This document shows positions 37,230 to 46,141 of a stretch of 64,000 bases of DNA, piece after piece. Source of the DNA: Mycolicibacterium bacteremicum (GTDB lineage: Bacteria; Actinomycetota; Actinomycetes; Mycobacteriales; Mycobacteriaceae); NCBI RefSeq assembly GCF_943913955.1, contig NZ_CALUAE010000001.1, positions 93,461 through 157,460 of the forward strand, in the 5' to 3' direction. The notes beneath the pieces are model-generated. The model was given only the letters and a program-made list of their open reading frames with translations, was not told the DNA's origin and did not search any database. Each line of letters starts with the position of its first letter. Position 1 is the stretch's first letter. Made by a program: the position numbers and the translations under genes.

Positions 37230-38138
37230 CTAGGTCTTGTCCGGGTCCATGGCGTCCTTGAGCTTGCCCATGACCCCCTTCTCGGTGCCGAACGCCGGGG
37301 TGCGTGGTTCGCCCATGCCGCCGTCGTAGGTGCAGTAGAGCTTCGGATCCGGCGGCGGCCCGGACTGCCGGTCCCCGAGTGGTTGCGGATCGGCGAGGAA
37401 CTGCCCGGTGTGCCGCCCGTCGGGAAGCGGTCCGATCCAGCGGCCCTTGTCGGCATCCGCCCCGTCGGACAGGTGCCACAGCGTGCTGGCGTGCTCCTCG
37501 AACTCCTCGTCGAACAGATCGTTGGGTGCCACCACGCCCTCCACGCCATCGGCTTGCAGCTCCTCGATCGCGGCGAGCCACATGTTCTGGTGATAGGTGT
37601 CGCGGGCGAGGTTGAACTTGAGCATCGCCTTGACACCGGGGTCATCGGTCATGTGCCAGAGCCGGGCGGTCTGCACCCGGCCCTGCGCCTCGGCCGCCAC
37701 ATTGGCGTAGAAGTCGGCGAGCAGATTCCCCGATGCCACAATGTATTTGCCGTTCCATGGCGAGCCCTGACTGTCCGAGAGCGTGGGTGCGCCACCGGAG
37801 ATGATCGCCTGCTGCGGGTCCATCCCGCCCATCACGGCGGCCACCACCGGGTCGCCCAGGGCGTTCTTGGTGGAGTCGGTGGCCGGTGCACCTTCGAGGA
37901 GTCGTGCGCACATGGTGGCGATCATCTCGACGTGACCGATCTCCTCGGTCGCGATGTCCATGATGAGGTCCTTGTACTTGCCCTTCATGCGACAGTTCCA
38001 GCCCTGCATGAGGTACTGCATGGTCACCGTCATTTCGCCGAACGCGCCGCCCAGCAGCTCCTGGAGCTTGCGGGCGTATACCGGGTCGGGCTTTTCGGGC
38101 TTGACGTCGAACTGCATGTAATCGGTGTGACGGAACAT
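37230..38138 (-). CDS. Manganese (non-haem) catalase
   Basis: Ferritin-like dimanganese catalase, 302 residues, removing hydrogen peroxide. The five metal ligands are all present: E35 (GEMT), E66 and H69 (TEEIGH), E150 (AAEAQ) and H183 (TYHQN). The C-terminal extension (GPLPDGRH...DPKLYCTYDGG) is typical of the longer actinobacterial/Bacillus form. A SigF-like promoter lies upstream. Its neighbourhood with TspO, MAA and MEDS regulators suggests an oxidative/light stress region. Confidence 0.93.
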   Translation of the reverse strand: MFRHTDYMQFDVKPEKPDPVYARKLQELLGGAFGEMTVTMQYLMQGWNCRMKGKYKDLIMDIATEEIGHVEMIATMCARLLEGAPATDSTKNALGDPVVAAVMGGMDPQQAIISGGAPTLSDSQGSPWNGKYIVASGNLLADFYANVAAEAQGRVQTARLWHMTDDPGVKAMLKFNLARDTYHQNMWLAAIEELQADGVEGVVAPNDLFDEEFEEHASTLWHLSDGADADKGRWIGPLPDGRHTGQFLADPQPLGDRQSGPPPDPKLYCTYDGGMGEPRTPAFGTEKGVMGKLKDAMDPDKT

Positions 38139-38208
38139 GAAAACTCCAGAGATCGGAAGCGGATACGGACGTCGCCGGCGGCCGCTGCGCAGTGGGCGAC
38201 GTCACCGC

Positions 38209-38232
38209 ATACCCTTCTGAGGGCAGCCAAAC
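38209..38232 (-). promoter_or_regulatory. SigF-type promoter upstream of Mn catalase
   Basis: Reading the minus strand, GTTT, 14 nt and GGGTAT precede the catalase ATG by about 70 bp. The -10 element is a perfect match to the SigF consensus; the spacer is 1-2 nt short. Confidence 0.45.
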
Positions 38233-38390
38233 CTGGGGTGGTCATCCGATTCGCGCACCGTGGCGAGCCCGGTCTGGTGGCGGGGCTCGACGTTGTGGCG
38301 TGATCCTGCATCCGGCGAAGTCGAGCCAGATTTCGCGATGTTTGCTGCATGGGCGGCTGCTTCGCCGTTGCAGGGCCTAGAGTCGATGGA

Positions 38391-39254
38391 ATGCGAGCGT
38401 CCCGAGTCCTCGACTCTGTCGAGGGCTACGGTCGCCATGACCATCTGTGCCTCGCATTCGACGATCCCGCCGACTTCGCCGCGCAGGCGCGCGACTTCCT
38501 CGCCGACGGACTCGCCCAAGGGCTGCAGGTGCACTACGTCTTCGGCGGCGTCGACGAGGGGGTCGCCGCAGCGACCCGGGATTGGCTGCTCGACGAACTC
38601 GCACCGCGGCGCGCCGACGCCGTGAAGGTGACGTCGATCGGGAGCACCTACGGCCGGGGACACGTCGTGTCGGCCGAGGAGCAGATCGATGTCTATGCGA
38701 GGGCAACGGAGTCCGCGCTGGCCGACGGTTTCACCGGGTTCCGCGTCGCAGCCGATGTCACGGCCCTGGTGAACAGCCCCGAGCAGCTGGATGCCATCGC
38801 CCACTATGAACACCTCATCGACCGGTATATGAGCCGCCACCCGATGTCGGCGCTGTGCGCCTATGACCGCTCGACGCTCGGTGCGGACACGGTCACGAAG
38901 GTGGGATGCATACATCCGGTCAGCAACGTCGGGACGTCATTCCGTTGGCACGCCGCAGAACCGGTGACTCCGCTGACGTCGGAAGCGCTGGCCCTGGCGT
39001 TGACCGGTGAGGTCGACCGGTCGACCTACGACGTGTTCCGAGCTGCACTGGATCGCACCGACATCGATCGCGAACAGCCCGTTGTGCTGGATGTGGCCGG
39101 ATTGACCTTCGTCGATCACCACGCATTGGCCGCCCTGGACGATCTGGCGTCGCGACACCGCACGCGGATCGAGCTGCGAAACGCCGGCCGCATCGTGGAT
39201 CGCCTCGCCGAGTTCATCGAATTCGAGCACCTGACCGTGGGCGGGCCGGCATGA
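38391..39254 (+). CDS. MEDS-domain + STAS-domain regulator
   Basis: Protein of 287 residues. The N-terminal MEDS sensory domain (about 10-170) has the diagnostic HDHLCLAFDDPADF start and the DCM-type FGG and YDR stretches. The C-terminal STAS/anti-anti-sigma domain (about 190-285) has the VVLDVAGLTFVDHHALAAL core, where a phosphorylatable Ser/Thr usually follows the FVD; here it is histidine-rich (DHHAL), so phospho-control may be absent. It is coupled to the next MEDS gene by an ATGA. Role: stress sigma control (inference). Confidence 0.82.
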   Translation: MRASRVLDSVEGYGRHDHLCLAFDDPADFAAQARDFLADGLAQGLQVHYVFGGVDEGVAAATRDWLLDELAPRRADAVKVTSIGSTYGRGHVVSAEEQIDVYARATESALADGFTGFRVAADVTALVNSPEQLDAIAHYEHLIDRYMSRHPMSALCAYDRSTLGADTVTKVGCIHPVSNVGTSFRWHAAEPVTPLTSEALALALTGEVDRSTYDVFRAALDRTDIDREQPVVLDVAGLTFVDHHALAALDDLASRHRTRIELRNAGRIVDRLAEFIEFEHLTVGGPA

Positions 39255-40228
39255 GGTCCGGCGCCGCGGCGGGAACCGACGGTTACTTCCACGAGGCGGC
39301 GTTCTACGGCAGCGACGACGAGTTCCTCGCCATCGTGCTGCCCTTCGTCACCGACGGGGTGGCCGCCGGGGAACCGACCCTGGTCACCCTCGCCGAATCC
39401 AACAGCGAGCTGGTCAAGTCGGCATTGGCGGACATCTCCGGGGTCACGTTCATCCCGGCCGACCTGCAGTACGCCCGCCCGGCCGCGGCCATCCGGTCCT
39501 ACCAGGAGCTGATGGCCGAGCACGCGCAACGCGGAGTTGCCCAGATCCGCATCGTCGGCGACGTCCCGCACCCCGGGTTCGGCGCCCCATGGGGGTGGTG
39601 GGCGCGCTATGAGGCGGCCGTCAACGACGCGTACGCCCCGTACCCGGTGTGGGGACTGTGCCCCTATGACGTGCGCACGGCACCCGCAGACGTGCTGGCC
39701 GATGTCGCCCGTACCCATCCGCGACTGGCCACCAGCGACGGTCAGCATCTGCTGAATCCCGACTTCGCCACACCCACAATGGTTCTGAGTGATCTGATGG
39801 ATGGTGCGCCGCCGGCGGAACCGGGCCGGCCCACCGTCGAGTTGTTCGATCCGACGGCCGCGGCGGCTCGCTCGGCCGTGCAGAGCGCGGCCGCCGGCGG
39901 TCCGACGACGGTGACCGCGGCCGAGGTGCAGGATCTGGTCTTTGCGGTCAGCGAGGCCGTCGAGAACGCCGTGATGTACGGCTCGGCCCCCGTGCGGGTA
40001 CGGGTGTGGCGCCATCTCGATCGCCTCGTCGCGCACATCACCGATGCCGGGCCGGGGCCCAGCCATGCCCTTACCGGTCTCGTTCGTGCCGTGGGCTCCG
40101 CGTCCGCCGGCGTCGGGCTGTGGCTGGCTCACCAGATGTGTAGCGATGTCACCCTGCACCGCGGCGCGGAGGGGTTCACCCTGCGGGTGGCCGTCGGAGC
40201 GTCGGTGCCGCATGCGGCCGGTCTCTGA
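39251..40228 (+). CDS. MEDS-domain + RsbW-like ATPase (anti-sigma/histidine-kinase-like)
   Basis: Protein of 325 residues. MEDS domain at about 10-180 (FYGSDDEFLAIVLPF near 16, GEPTLVTLAES near 37, YDVRTAP near 140), then a GHKL/HATPase at about 200-320 with the N-box AVSEAVENAVMYG near 235 and G-box DAGPGP near 264. No dimerisation/His-phosphoacceptor domain is seen, so it is more RsbW-like than a classical sensor kinase. Coupled to the MEDS-STAS gene; the two likely act as a switch pair. Confidence 0.85.
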   Translation: MRSGAAAGTDGYFHEAAFYGSDDEFLAIVLPFVTDGVAAGEPTLVTLAESNSELVKSALADISGVTFIPADLQYARPAAAIRSYQELMAEHAQRGVAQIRIVGDVPHPGFGAPWGWWARYEAAVNDAYAPYPVWGLCPYDVRTAPADVLADVARTHPRLATSDGQHLLNPDFATPTMVLSDLMDGAPPAEPGRPTVELFDPTAAAARSAVQSAAAGGPTTVTAAEVQDLVFAVSEAVENAVMYGSAPVRVRVWRHLDRLVAHITDAGPGPSHALTGLVRAVGSASAGVGLWLAHQMCSDVTLHRGAEGFTLRVAVGASVPHAAGL

Positions 40229-40255
40229 AGCTTCGTGTATCAAACCTGCGCGGGG

Positions 40256-41578
40256 TCACCAGGACAGATCGGGATCCGGCTCTCCGCAGCGCAATTCCAC
40301 AACCTCGGCGTCCAATCGCATGGTCTCACCGATCTCGGCCGCGTCCAGGGTCCACCGCCGCGCACGATTGATCGCCCAGGACGCCCGGCACCGCACGCCC
40401 GTCCCGTCACCGCGTACATCGACCTCCCCGACCCCGGCGGCGCCACAGAGGCCGACGATCGCGTGGACCGATGCCGGTCGCAGCACGGCGCGTCCGTCGA
40501 CGTCGATGACGAAGCGACAGCGGCGCAGCACGTCCTCGGGCACGGTGCCGGACCGGACCCGCGGATCGTCCAGCTCGAGCTCCGCCAGCAGGTCATGGTC
40601 GTCGACCCAGACGCCGACATCGCCGTGTAGGAAGCAGCCGATGGTCCGCAGCAGGGACGCCGCCGTGTGACTTTCCGCGGCGACCCGGACGACGATGTCG
40701 GGAATCGCGTACCACACCCCGTGGGTGCGGGCGTCGGGATCGGTGATCCGGCGGGCGAGCGCCATCGCTTCGCGGTTCTTGCGGCTGATCCGCTCGGCGA
40801 CCGGACGCTCACCCCAATCCGGGCCGTCATGCCAGGCCACCGCGTCACGGGCGTGGTGCAGAATCGCACCACCGGCCACCGCCCGATGCGCGAATTCCCA
40901 GTCCTCGCCGCCATAGTCGGTGAACGACTCGTCGAAGCCGCCCAGATCGTGGAAAAGTGCTGAGCTACAGCACATCACCGCGCTGATCACATAGCGGTAG
41001 GAACGGTGGTCGATACGCAGCAGGTTTGCGCTGCGCGCATACTCGTCGCGTAGCCAGGACGGCTCGGTCAGTTCCAGCGGGCGCAGTTCTCCTGCCCACC
41101 AACGGGATAGGCCATCCGGGGTCATCGCGTTCAGATCCGCGTGCCGACGACGGCCCACCACCAGGGCATCAGGCAGGACGGACGGCATCGCAACGATGCG
41201 CCGCAGGTAACTGGGTTCCGGGATCGTGTCGGCGTCCAGGAAGCACAGCACTTCGGCACCGGTGGCCTTCGCCCCGAGGTTGCGGGCGGCGGCGGCCCGG
41301 AAGCCCCGGTCGGGTTGCCGGACCACCCGTACACCACTCGGCACGGTCGGCGCCGTTGCCGAACCGTCGTCGGCGACGATGACGCTGAGCAACTCGGGCG
41401 GGTAATTCTGCAACGTCAGTGCCCGCAGCACCAGGTCCAGCTGACGGTGCTGGTTGTAGAACGGGACCACCACCGCGACCGATGGGGTACGAGTGCTGAC
41501 CGGCGCCAGGTCCCATCGGTTGCCGGGCACGGTGTACCTGTTGCCCGGCAGGGGAATCGGCTGCGTCACCGGTGCCAT
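40256..41578 (-). CDS. Family 2 glycosyltransferase
   Basis: Protein of 440 residues from the ATG at 41578 (13-bp overlap with the upstream GT gene; a GTG at 41569 in a GTGA overlap is an alternative). GT-A core with VAVVVPFYNQ near 34-43, ADDGSA near 69, DXD as LDAD at 114-117, and GGEDWEFAHR near 245. The C-terminal 150 residues form an extra, unrecognised domain (SHTAASLLRT to end). Last gene of the minus-strand group with GT4 and the WcbI-like protein. Confidence 0.83.
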   Translation of the reverse strand: MAPVTQPIPLPGNRYTVPGNRWDLAPVSTRTPSVAVVVPFYNQHRQLDLVLRALTLQNYPPELLSVIVADDGSATAPTVPSGVRVVRQPDRGFRAAAARNLGAKATGAEVLCFLDADTIPEPSYLRRIVAMPSVLPDALVVGRRRHADLNAMTPDGLSRWWAGELRPLELTEPSWLRDEYARSANLLRIDHRSYRYVISAVMCCSSALFHDLGGFDESFTDYGGEDWEFAHRAVAGGAILHHARDAVAWHDGPDWGERPVAERISRKNREAMALARRITDPDARTHGVWYAIPDIVVRVAAESHTAASLLRTIGCFLHGDVGVWVDDHDLLAELELDDPRVRSGTVPEDVLRRCRFVIDVDGRAVLRPASVHAIVGLCGAAGVGEVDVRGDGTGVRCRASWAINRARRWTLDAAEIGETMRLDAEVVELRCGEPDPDLSW

Positions 41579-42561
41579 TGCCGGAGAATCCGGGCGTACT
41601 GTGCCGCCGCGTCCGTCGCGGTCGGTGCGCATCGGGTGTCCTCGGACAGCCAGGTGAGTGCGGGTTCGTCGAGGGCTCGTTTGAGCGCCGTCCGCAGGCC
41701 GATCTCGGTGTCCGGATACAGTTCGAGGGCATCGGGATTGCGACGCACGATCTCCTCGCTGTAGCGGTTCACCGGCGCCAGCGGGCGCCGGCCCACTCCC
41801 AGCCAACTGTTCAGGGATCCCGATGCGGACACGTGCCGGTGTGGCGCCACCGGCACCGTCACTGTCCGCAGGATCTCGACGAGGCCGTCCTCGACATAGC
41901 CGGTCAGCCGGAAACGGACACCGAGGTCGGCTGCGCGAGTCGACAATTCGTCGGCCAGATCCTCATGCCCGTCGGAAGGTTTGCCGATTGCGACCAACTC
42001 GGCATCACTGTCCAAGTGTCCCAACGCCGTGAGTACCTCGTGGTGTCCCTTGCCCGGGTACACGTAGCCGAAGATGCCCACCGAAATCGTTGTGGCGGTG
42101 GCGATCTTCGCCGCAGGCTCGGAAAAGACGGGCAGTGGGACCACCGCCACCCGCTCCGGTGCGTACCCGGCCAGCAGCCGATGTTCGTGTTCGCTGTTGA
42201 CCACCACGCCGTGCACCCGGGCGCAGACCGCGGCATAGGCCTGGGTACGGCGGGCGAAGTTGTGCCCGTCGGACGGTTGCGGAAGATCGTGCAGGGTGGC
42301 GGTCACCCGGCAGCCGAGCGCCGACGCGCGGCCGACCACCTCCGCCACGGCCTCGGCGGCCCCCTGCGGCGACGCACCGAACAGACGGTCGGTGAACTGC
42401 AGATGGATGGCCGAAGGCGCAGCACGCCAATCCAATTGATCGGGATGCTCGACGTGCCACAGGACCGAGTCGGTGGCCCGGGCCATGGCTGCATGCAACT
42501 GCAGGCCGAACTGCGTCACACCGTGGCGCGGCGGCCCCACCACCAGGTGGGTCAGCGTCAT
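41566..42561 (-). CDS. GT4-type glycosyltransferase
   Basis: Protein of 331 residues from the ATG overlapping the WcbI-like stop (ATGA). A GT-B pattern: N-terminal LTHLVVGPPRHGVTQFGLQLH, VHGVVVNSEHEHRLL near 116, and the C-terminal donor half with ISVGIFGYVYPGKGHHEV near 157-174, VAPHRHVSASGSLN near 238. Family 4 retaining transferases use nucleotide sugars. It is coupled to both neighbours of the cluster. Confidence 0.8.
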   Translation of the reverse strand: MTLTHLVVGPPRHGVTQFGLQLHAAMARATDSVLWHVEHPDQLDWRAAPSAIHLQFTDRLFGASPQGAAEAVAEVVGRASALGCRVTATLHDLPQPSDGHNFARRTQAYAAVCARVHGVVVNSEHEHRLLAGYAPERVAVVPLPVFSEPAAKIATATTISVGIFGYVYPGKGHHEVLTALGHLDSDAELVAIGKPSDGHEDLADELSTRAADLGVRFRLTGYVEDGLVEILRTVTVPVAPHRHVSASGSLNSWLGVGRRPLAPVNRYSEEIVRRNPDALELYPDTEIGLRTALKRALDEPALTWLSEDTRCAPTATDAAAQYARILRQWHR

Positions 42562-43490
42562 CGCAGCACCGCCGCGCTCAGGCCCAACAGGTTCATGGTG
42601 TGGCCGTGGCGTTCCACGGCCAGCGGTATGTAGTCGGGGTTGGCTCGGTACCAATCCAATTGGGCGTTCTGCACCTGAATCGGTTCGACCTCCTCGGTGC
42701 CGACACGCCACCGGGGACGACTGGACGCGTCGAGTCCGTGCGCGTTCAGGACCCGCTCATCGAGCGGCGCGTACACCGAGGACAGCAGTTCACGCTCGGG
42801 CGCCACCGGTTTCTCGTCGACCCCCAGGAGGTTCAGGATCCGTGCGGCGAGGTCCAGCAGAACCGGATTGCCCGGATGGTTGATGGTGTGGGCCGCGGCG
42901 GCCCCGTGCCCCAGCAGGACATCGGACACGCCGACGTCGGTGTGGAGATGTTCGCGGCGCGCCAGTTCGGCGACGCTGGCCTGGGCGACGGCCCGGATGG
43001 CGTCCGAGGAGACCTGCACGTCGAACATGTCGACGCCGTCGCGCGCGGCCACCACCGTCCGCAGATCGTGATACGGCACCACCGGCGGGACCACCGAGCG
43101 GTCGGCAGGGTGGCGGACGATCGCCTGGAAGGGGTACAAGCCGGCGTACCGGATGACCGGCCAACGGACCACCCGGCCCGCGGGAGGCAGCACGGCAGCC
43201 AGATCGGCGGTGCCGATCGGTAGGTCCCGATAGTTCGTCCGGATCGGCTGGCTGAGCAGCACCGAGGTCTGCGCGAGCAGTGCCCGCAGGTACGGAAGAT
43301 CGGCGGTCTCGAGTTCGTGGACCGGCGGCATCCGGGCCGTGCGGTACGGACGGTCCGGCACCGCGTCCAGAACCAACCGCAGCGCCTCCGCCTGGCAGTT
43401 CCCTACCACCAGCCAGAGCGGCCGGTCGTCGGCCGCCGACTGGTAGAAGTCGCGATAGTGCCGCGCGCGGCCGGAATCGAGGGTCACCAT
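42558..43490 (-). CDS. WcbI-like polysaccharide biosynthesis protein
   Basis: Protein of 310 residues from the ATG at 43490. The conserved WLVVGNCQAEALRLVL near 22-37 and SQPIRTNYRDLPIGT near 80 are characteristic of WcbI-type proteins of capsule loci. The C-terminal part is a family-variable region. WcbI binds coenzyme A in Burkholderia and is thought to be an acyltransferase-like capsule enzyme. First gene of the minus-strand group, and its ATG overlaps the ATG of the divergent GT gene. Confidence 0.75.
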   Translation of the reverse strand: MVTLDSGRARHYRDFYQSAADDRPLWLVVGNCQAEALRLVLDAVPDRPYRTARMPPVHELETADLPYLRALLAQTSVLLSQPIRTNYRDLPIGTADLAAVLPPAGRVVRWPVIRYAGLYPFQAIVRHPADRSVVPPVVPYHDLRTVVAARDGVDMFDVQVSSDAIRAVAQASVAELARREHLHTDVGVSDVLLGHGAAAAHTINHPGNPVLLDLAARILNLLGVDEKPVAPERELLSSVYAPLDERVLNAHGLDASSRPRWRVGTEEVEPIQVQNAQLDWYRANPDYIPLAVERHGHTMNLLGLSAAVLR

Positions 43491-44565
43491 GTCCAGCGTA
43501 AATGTCACGCCGACGGGGTACAGACTCGCGGTGATCACCCTGGCATCGGTTCCCGCCGCCCATCCGTATGTCCACGCGGTGGTCGATCCCGACCACATCA
43601 CCTTGCTGCCGGACCCGGTGCCGACGGGAGTCACCCGACCCGGTCAGTGGTGGCCGCCGCGGCTGCTGGAGCCGGCGTTCCTGGCCGATCACATCGACCA
43701 GATCGAGGTGTTGCACGTGCACTTCGGCTTCGATGCCACCCCTGCGGCGGTGCTCTGCGAGGTCGCCGACCTGCTGTCCGCGCACGGGGTGCCGCTGGTG
43801 GTCACCGTCCACGATCTCGACAATCCACACTTCCGGGACTCGGCCGAGCACCGGGAACGGCTGGGGGTACTGGTGGAGGCGGCCGCGCAGGTGGTCACCC
43901 TGACTCCCGGTGCGGCGGCCGAGGTCGAACGTCGCTGGAATCGCAGCGCGCTGGTGCTGCCGCACCCACCGGTGCTGGCGCCGGAAGACATCGGTAAGCC
44001 GCGGGTGCGCCGTGCCGAACCGGTGGTCGCCGTGCACGCCAAGGCGCTGCGCGCCAATATCGACCCGTGGCCGGTGCTCGACGCGCTGTTGCCGCACGCC
44101 GGCACCGACTGGACGTTGCGTCTGGACATCGACACCGAAGGGGTGCAGGCCGCCCGCAACGCAGGCCATCTGGGCCGCTATGCGGCGGCGGGCGTCGATG
44201 TCCGGGTTCACCCGCGGTTCACCGACGACGAGCTGGCGGACTACCTGGCCGAGATCGACGTCATGGTGCTGCCGTACCGGTTCGGCACACATTCGGGATG
44301 GGCGGAAGCCTGCTTCGACGCCGGGGTGTGCGCCGTGGTGCCCGACTGTGGGTATCTCGCTCAGCAGCACGATTTCCCCGTCTATCACTACAACCGCATC
44401 GAACTCGACGCGGCGGGCTTGCTGGCTGCGGTGCGAACGGGGTTGTCCGCCCAGCGACTACCGGGGGCCGATCTCCGGGCGCAGCGCCGCCGACTGCGGA
44501 ACGAGGTCCGGGATCAGATGACCGCCCTCTACCGCCGGCTGCACAGCGCCGCGGCGGCGGCATGA
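43489..44565 (+). CDS. GT-B glycosyltransferase (GT4-like)
   Basis: Protein of 358 residues from the ATG at 43489, or 344 from a GTG at 43531. GT-B pattern: VLHVHFGFD near 74, PLVVTVHDLDN near 103, QVVTLTPGAAAEV near 132, VLPYRFGTHSGWAEACFDAGV near 263-283 as the donor-site end. Divergent from the WcbI-like gene with a shared CATG at the starts. Followed after 40 bp by the TupA-like gene. Confidence 0.78.
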   Translation: MSSVNVTPTGYRLAVITLASVPAAHPYVHAVVDPDHITLLPDPVPTGVTRPGQWWPPRLLEPAFLADHIDQIEVLHVHFGFDATPAAVLCEVADLLSAHGVPLVVTVHDLDNPHFRDSAEHRERLGVLVEAAAQVVTLTPGAAAEVERRWNRSALVLPHPPVLAPEDIGKPRVRRAEPVVAVHAKALRANIDPWPVLDALLPHAGTDWTLRLDIDTEGVQAARNAGHLGRYAAAGVDVRVHPRFTDDELADYLAEIDVMVLPYRFGTHSGWAEACFDAGVCAVVPDCGYLAQQHDFPVYHYNRIELDAAGLLAAVRTGLSAQRLPGADLRAQRRRLRNEVRDQMTALYRRLHSAAAAA

Positions 44566-44605
44566 CCGGTCAGTCGAATACTCGGACGCACCGGGTCCGT
44601 AATCT

Positions 44606-45508
44606 GTGGCGGTGAGATCGGACGGGGTGCGCCGGCGCGAGCGCAGCAGAGCCGTGCGCGCGGTACGACTGTGGCGCACCCGCAACCCGCAGACGTTCCG
44701 CGACAAGGTCCGCTACAAAATGCTGCGGGACCACCGTCAACTCGTCGTCACGTTCGCCGACAAGGCCGCCGTTCGCGACTACGTCGCGACAGTTGTTGGC
44801 GAGCATTACCTTCCGCGCCTCTACGCGCTCACCTTGGACCCCGCCGATCTGCTGCAGGTGCGGCTGCCCGACAGCCACGTGGTGAAACCGACCCATGGCA
44901 GCGGGGCGGCGATCATCGTGTCCGAGGATGCGCCGTCGGCGAACCGTCTGTCGACCGATCACCACGATTGGACCTACCAGCACGTGCGCCCGGCGGCCGC
45001 CGATCGCGGCGACATCATCCGGATTGCGCAGGGCTGGGTCGCGCAACTCTACGGGCAGGGCCCGAATCGCGAATGGGTGTACGGCCAGGTGCCGCGCGGG
45101 GTCATCGTCGAGGAACTTCTCACCGATCCGGGCGGCGCAGTCCCGAGGGACTTCAAGTTCTTCGTCTTCCACGGACGTTGCGTCTACATCGAGGTGGACG
45201 ACGGCCGCTTCGGCCGGCGGACGCAGGACTTCTTCGACCGCGACTGGGTGCACCTGCCGCTCAGCGGCGGGCCGCCGTGGGCAGATCCCACGCCGGAGCG
45301 TCCGGCGCTCCTGGACGAGATGATGGATCTGGCCGAGAAATTGGGCGCGGAGACGGATTTCGTCCGGGTCGACCTCTACTGCATCGAGGAGCGCATCGTC
45401 TTCGGCGAGCTGACCAGCTTCCCGGCCGGCGGTGACAGCCCCTTTGATCCCGAGCACTACAACGTCGAGTTCGGCAGCCATTGGACGGTGCCGCGCCGCT
45501 ACCGATGA
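44606..45508 (+). CDS. TupA-like ATP-grasp protein
   Basis: Protein of 300 residues beginning at GTG (a second GTG is 6 bp downstream). The TupA-like ATP-grasp signature is clear: FRDKVRYKMLRDHR near 31, VVKPTHGSGA near 92, VEELLTDPGG near 170, KFFVFHGRCVYIEVD near 185-199, and VRVDLYCIEERIVFGELTSFPAGG near 251-274. TupA-family ligases join amino acids or peptides to surface teichuronopeptide-type polymers. It is the natural partner of the glycosyltransferases next to it. Confidence 0.82.
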   Translation: MAVRSDGVRRRERSRAVRAVRLWRTRNPQTFRDKVRYKMLRDHRQLVVTFADKAAVRDYVATVVGEHYLPRLYALTLDPADLLQVRLPDSHVVKPTHGSGAAIIVSEDAPSANRLSTDHHDWTYQHVRPAAADRGDIIRIAQGWVAQLYGQGPNREWVYGQVPRGVIVEELLTDPGGAVPRDFKFFVFHGRCVYIEVDDGRFGRRTQDFFDRDWVHLPLSGGPPWADPTPERPALLDEMMDLAEKLGAETDFVRVDLYCIEERIVFGELTSFPAGGDSPFDPEHYNVEFGSHWTVPRRYR

Positions 45509-45527
45509 CCCCGGGGGATACTAGGAC

Positions 45528-46079
45528 GTGGCCCTTTCTGCAACAGTGTTCAAAGTCGAACTCGGCGTCTCCGATATCGATCACGGGTACTACGCCGATC
45601 ACACGCTGACCGTTGCCCGCCACCCCAGTGAGACCGATGAGCGAATGGTGGTGCGGCTGTTGGCGTTCGGTCTGCGGGCACACCGACTCAGTGATATCGA
45701 CGGCGAGCTGACATTCGGCGCGGGTCTGTCCACCCCGGGCGTGCCGGATCTGCGACTCGCCGACTACACCGGCCGGATCCTGGAGTGGATCACTGTGGGC
45801 CAGCCCGACGAACGCGCGCTGGGTAAGGCGGCCGGCCAGGCCGAGCAGGTGTTGTTGTTCCCGTTCGCGTCAGGCGTGACGACTTGGTGGCGCACCGTCG
45901 GGCCCAAGGTGGCGGGGCTGTCGAACCTGCCGGTGCTGCAGATTCCGCACGCTGCGGTGCAGCAACTGGCCGAGACGGTGGACCGGCGGGTGTCCGCGCA
46001 GGTGATGGTGATGGAGGGTCAGGTGACGATGACCGTAGGCCAGGTCGACGTCAGCTTCACCCCGGAGTCGTTGCAGTGA
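45528..46079 (+). CDS. yaeQ: YaeQ-family protein
   Basis: Protein of 183 residues matching YaeQ throughout: ALSATVFKVELGVSDIDHGYY at the start, TVARHPSETDERMVVRLLAF near 27-46, the LWVEWITVGQPDE-like IDVGQPDE segment near 85, and VMEGQVTMTVG near the end. YaeQ has a PD-(D/E)XK-nuclease-like fold of unsettled function. GTG start, 19 bp after the TupA-like gene. Probably unrelated functionally to the glycan locus. Confidence 0.85.
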   Translation: MALSATVFKVELGVSDIDHGYYADHTLTVARHPSETDERMVVRLLAFGLRAHRLSDIDGELTFGAGLSTPGVPDLRLADYTGRILEWITVGQPDERALGKAAGQAEQVLLFPFASGVTTWWRTVGPKVAGLSNLPVLQIPHAAVQQLAETVDRRVSAQVMVMEGQVTMTVGQVDVSFTPESLQ

Positions 46080-46141
46080 CCTGATCCACCAACACCCGTG
46101 CCACGCCGTTCGGGCGCGACAACGGTGAACTCGACGAACCG

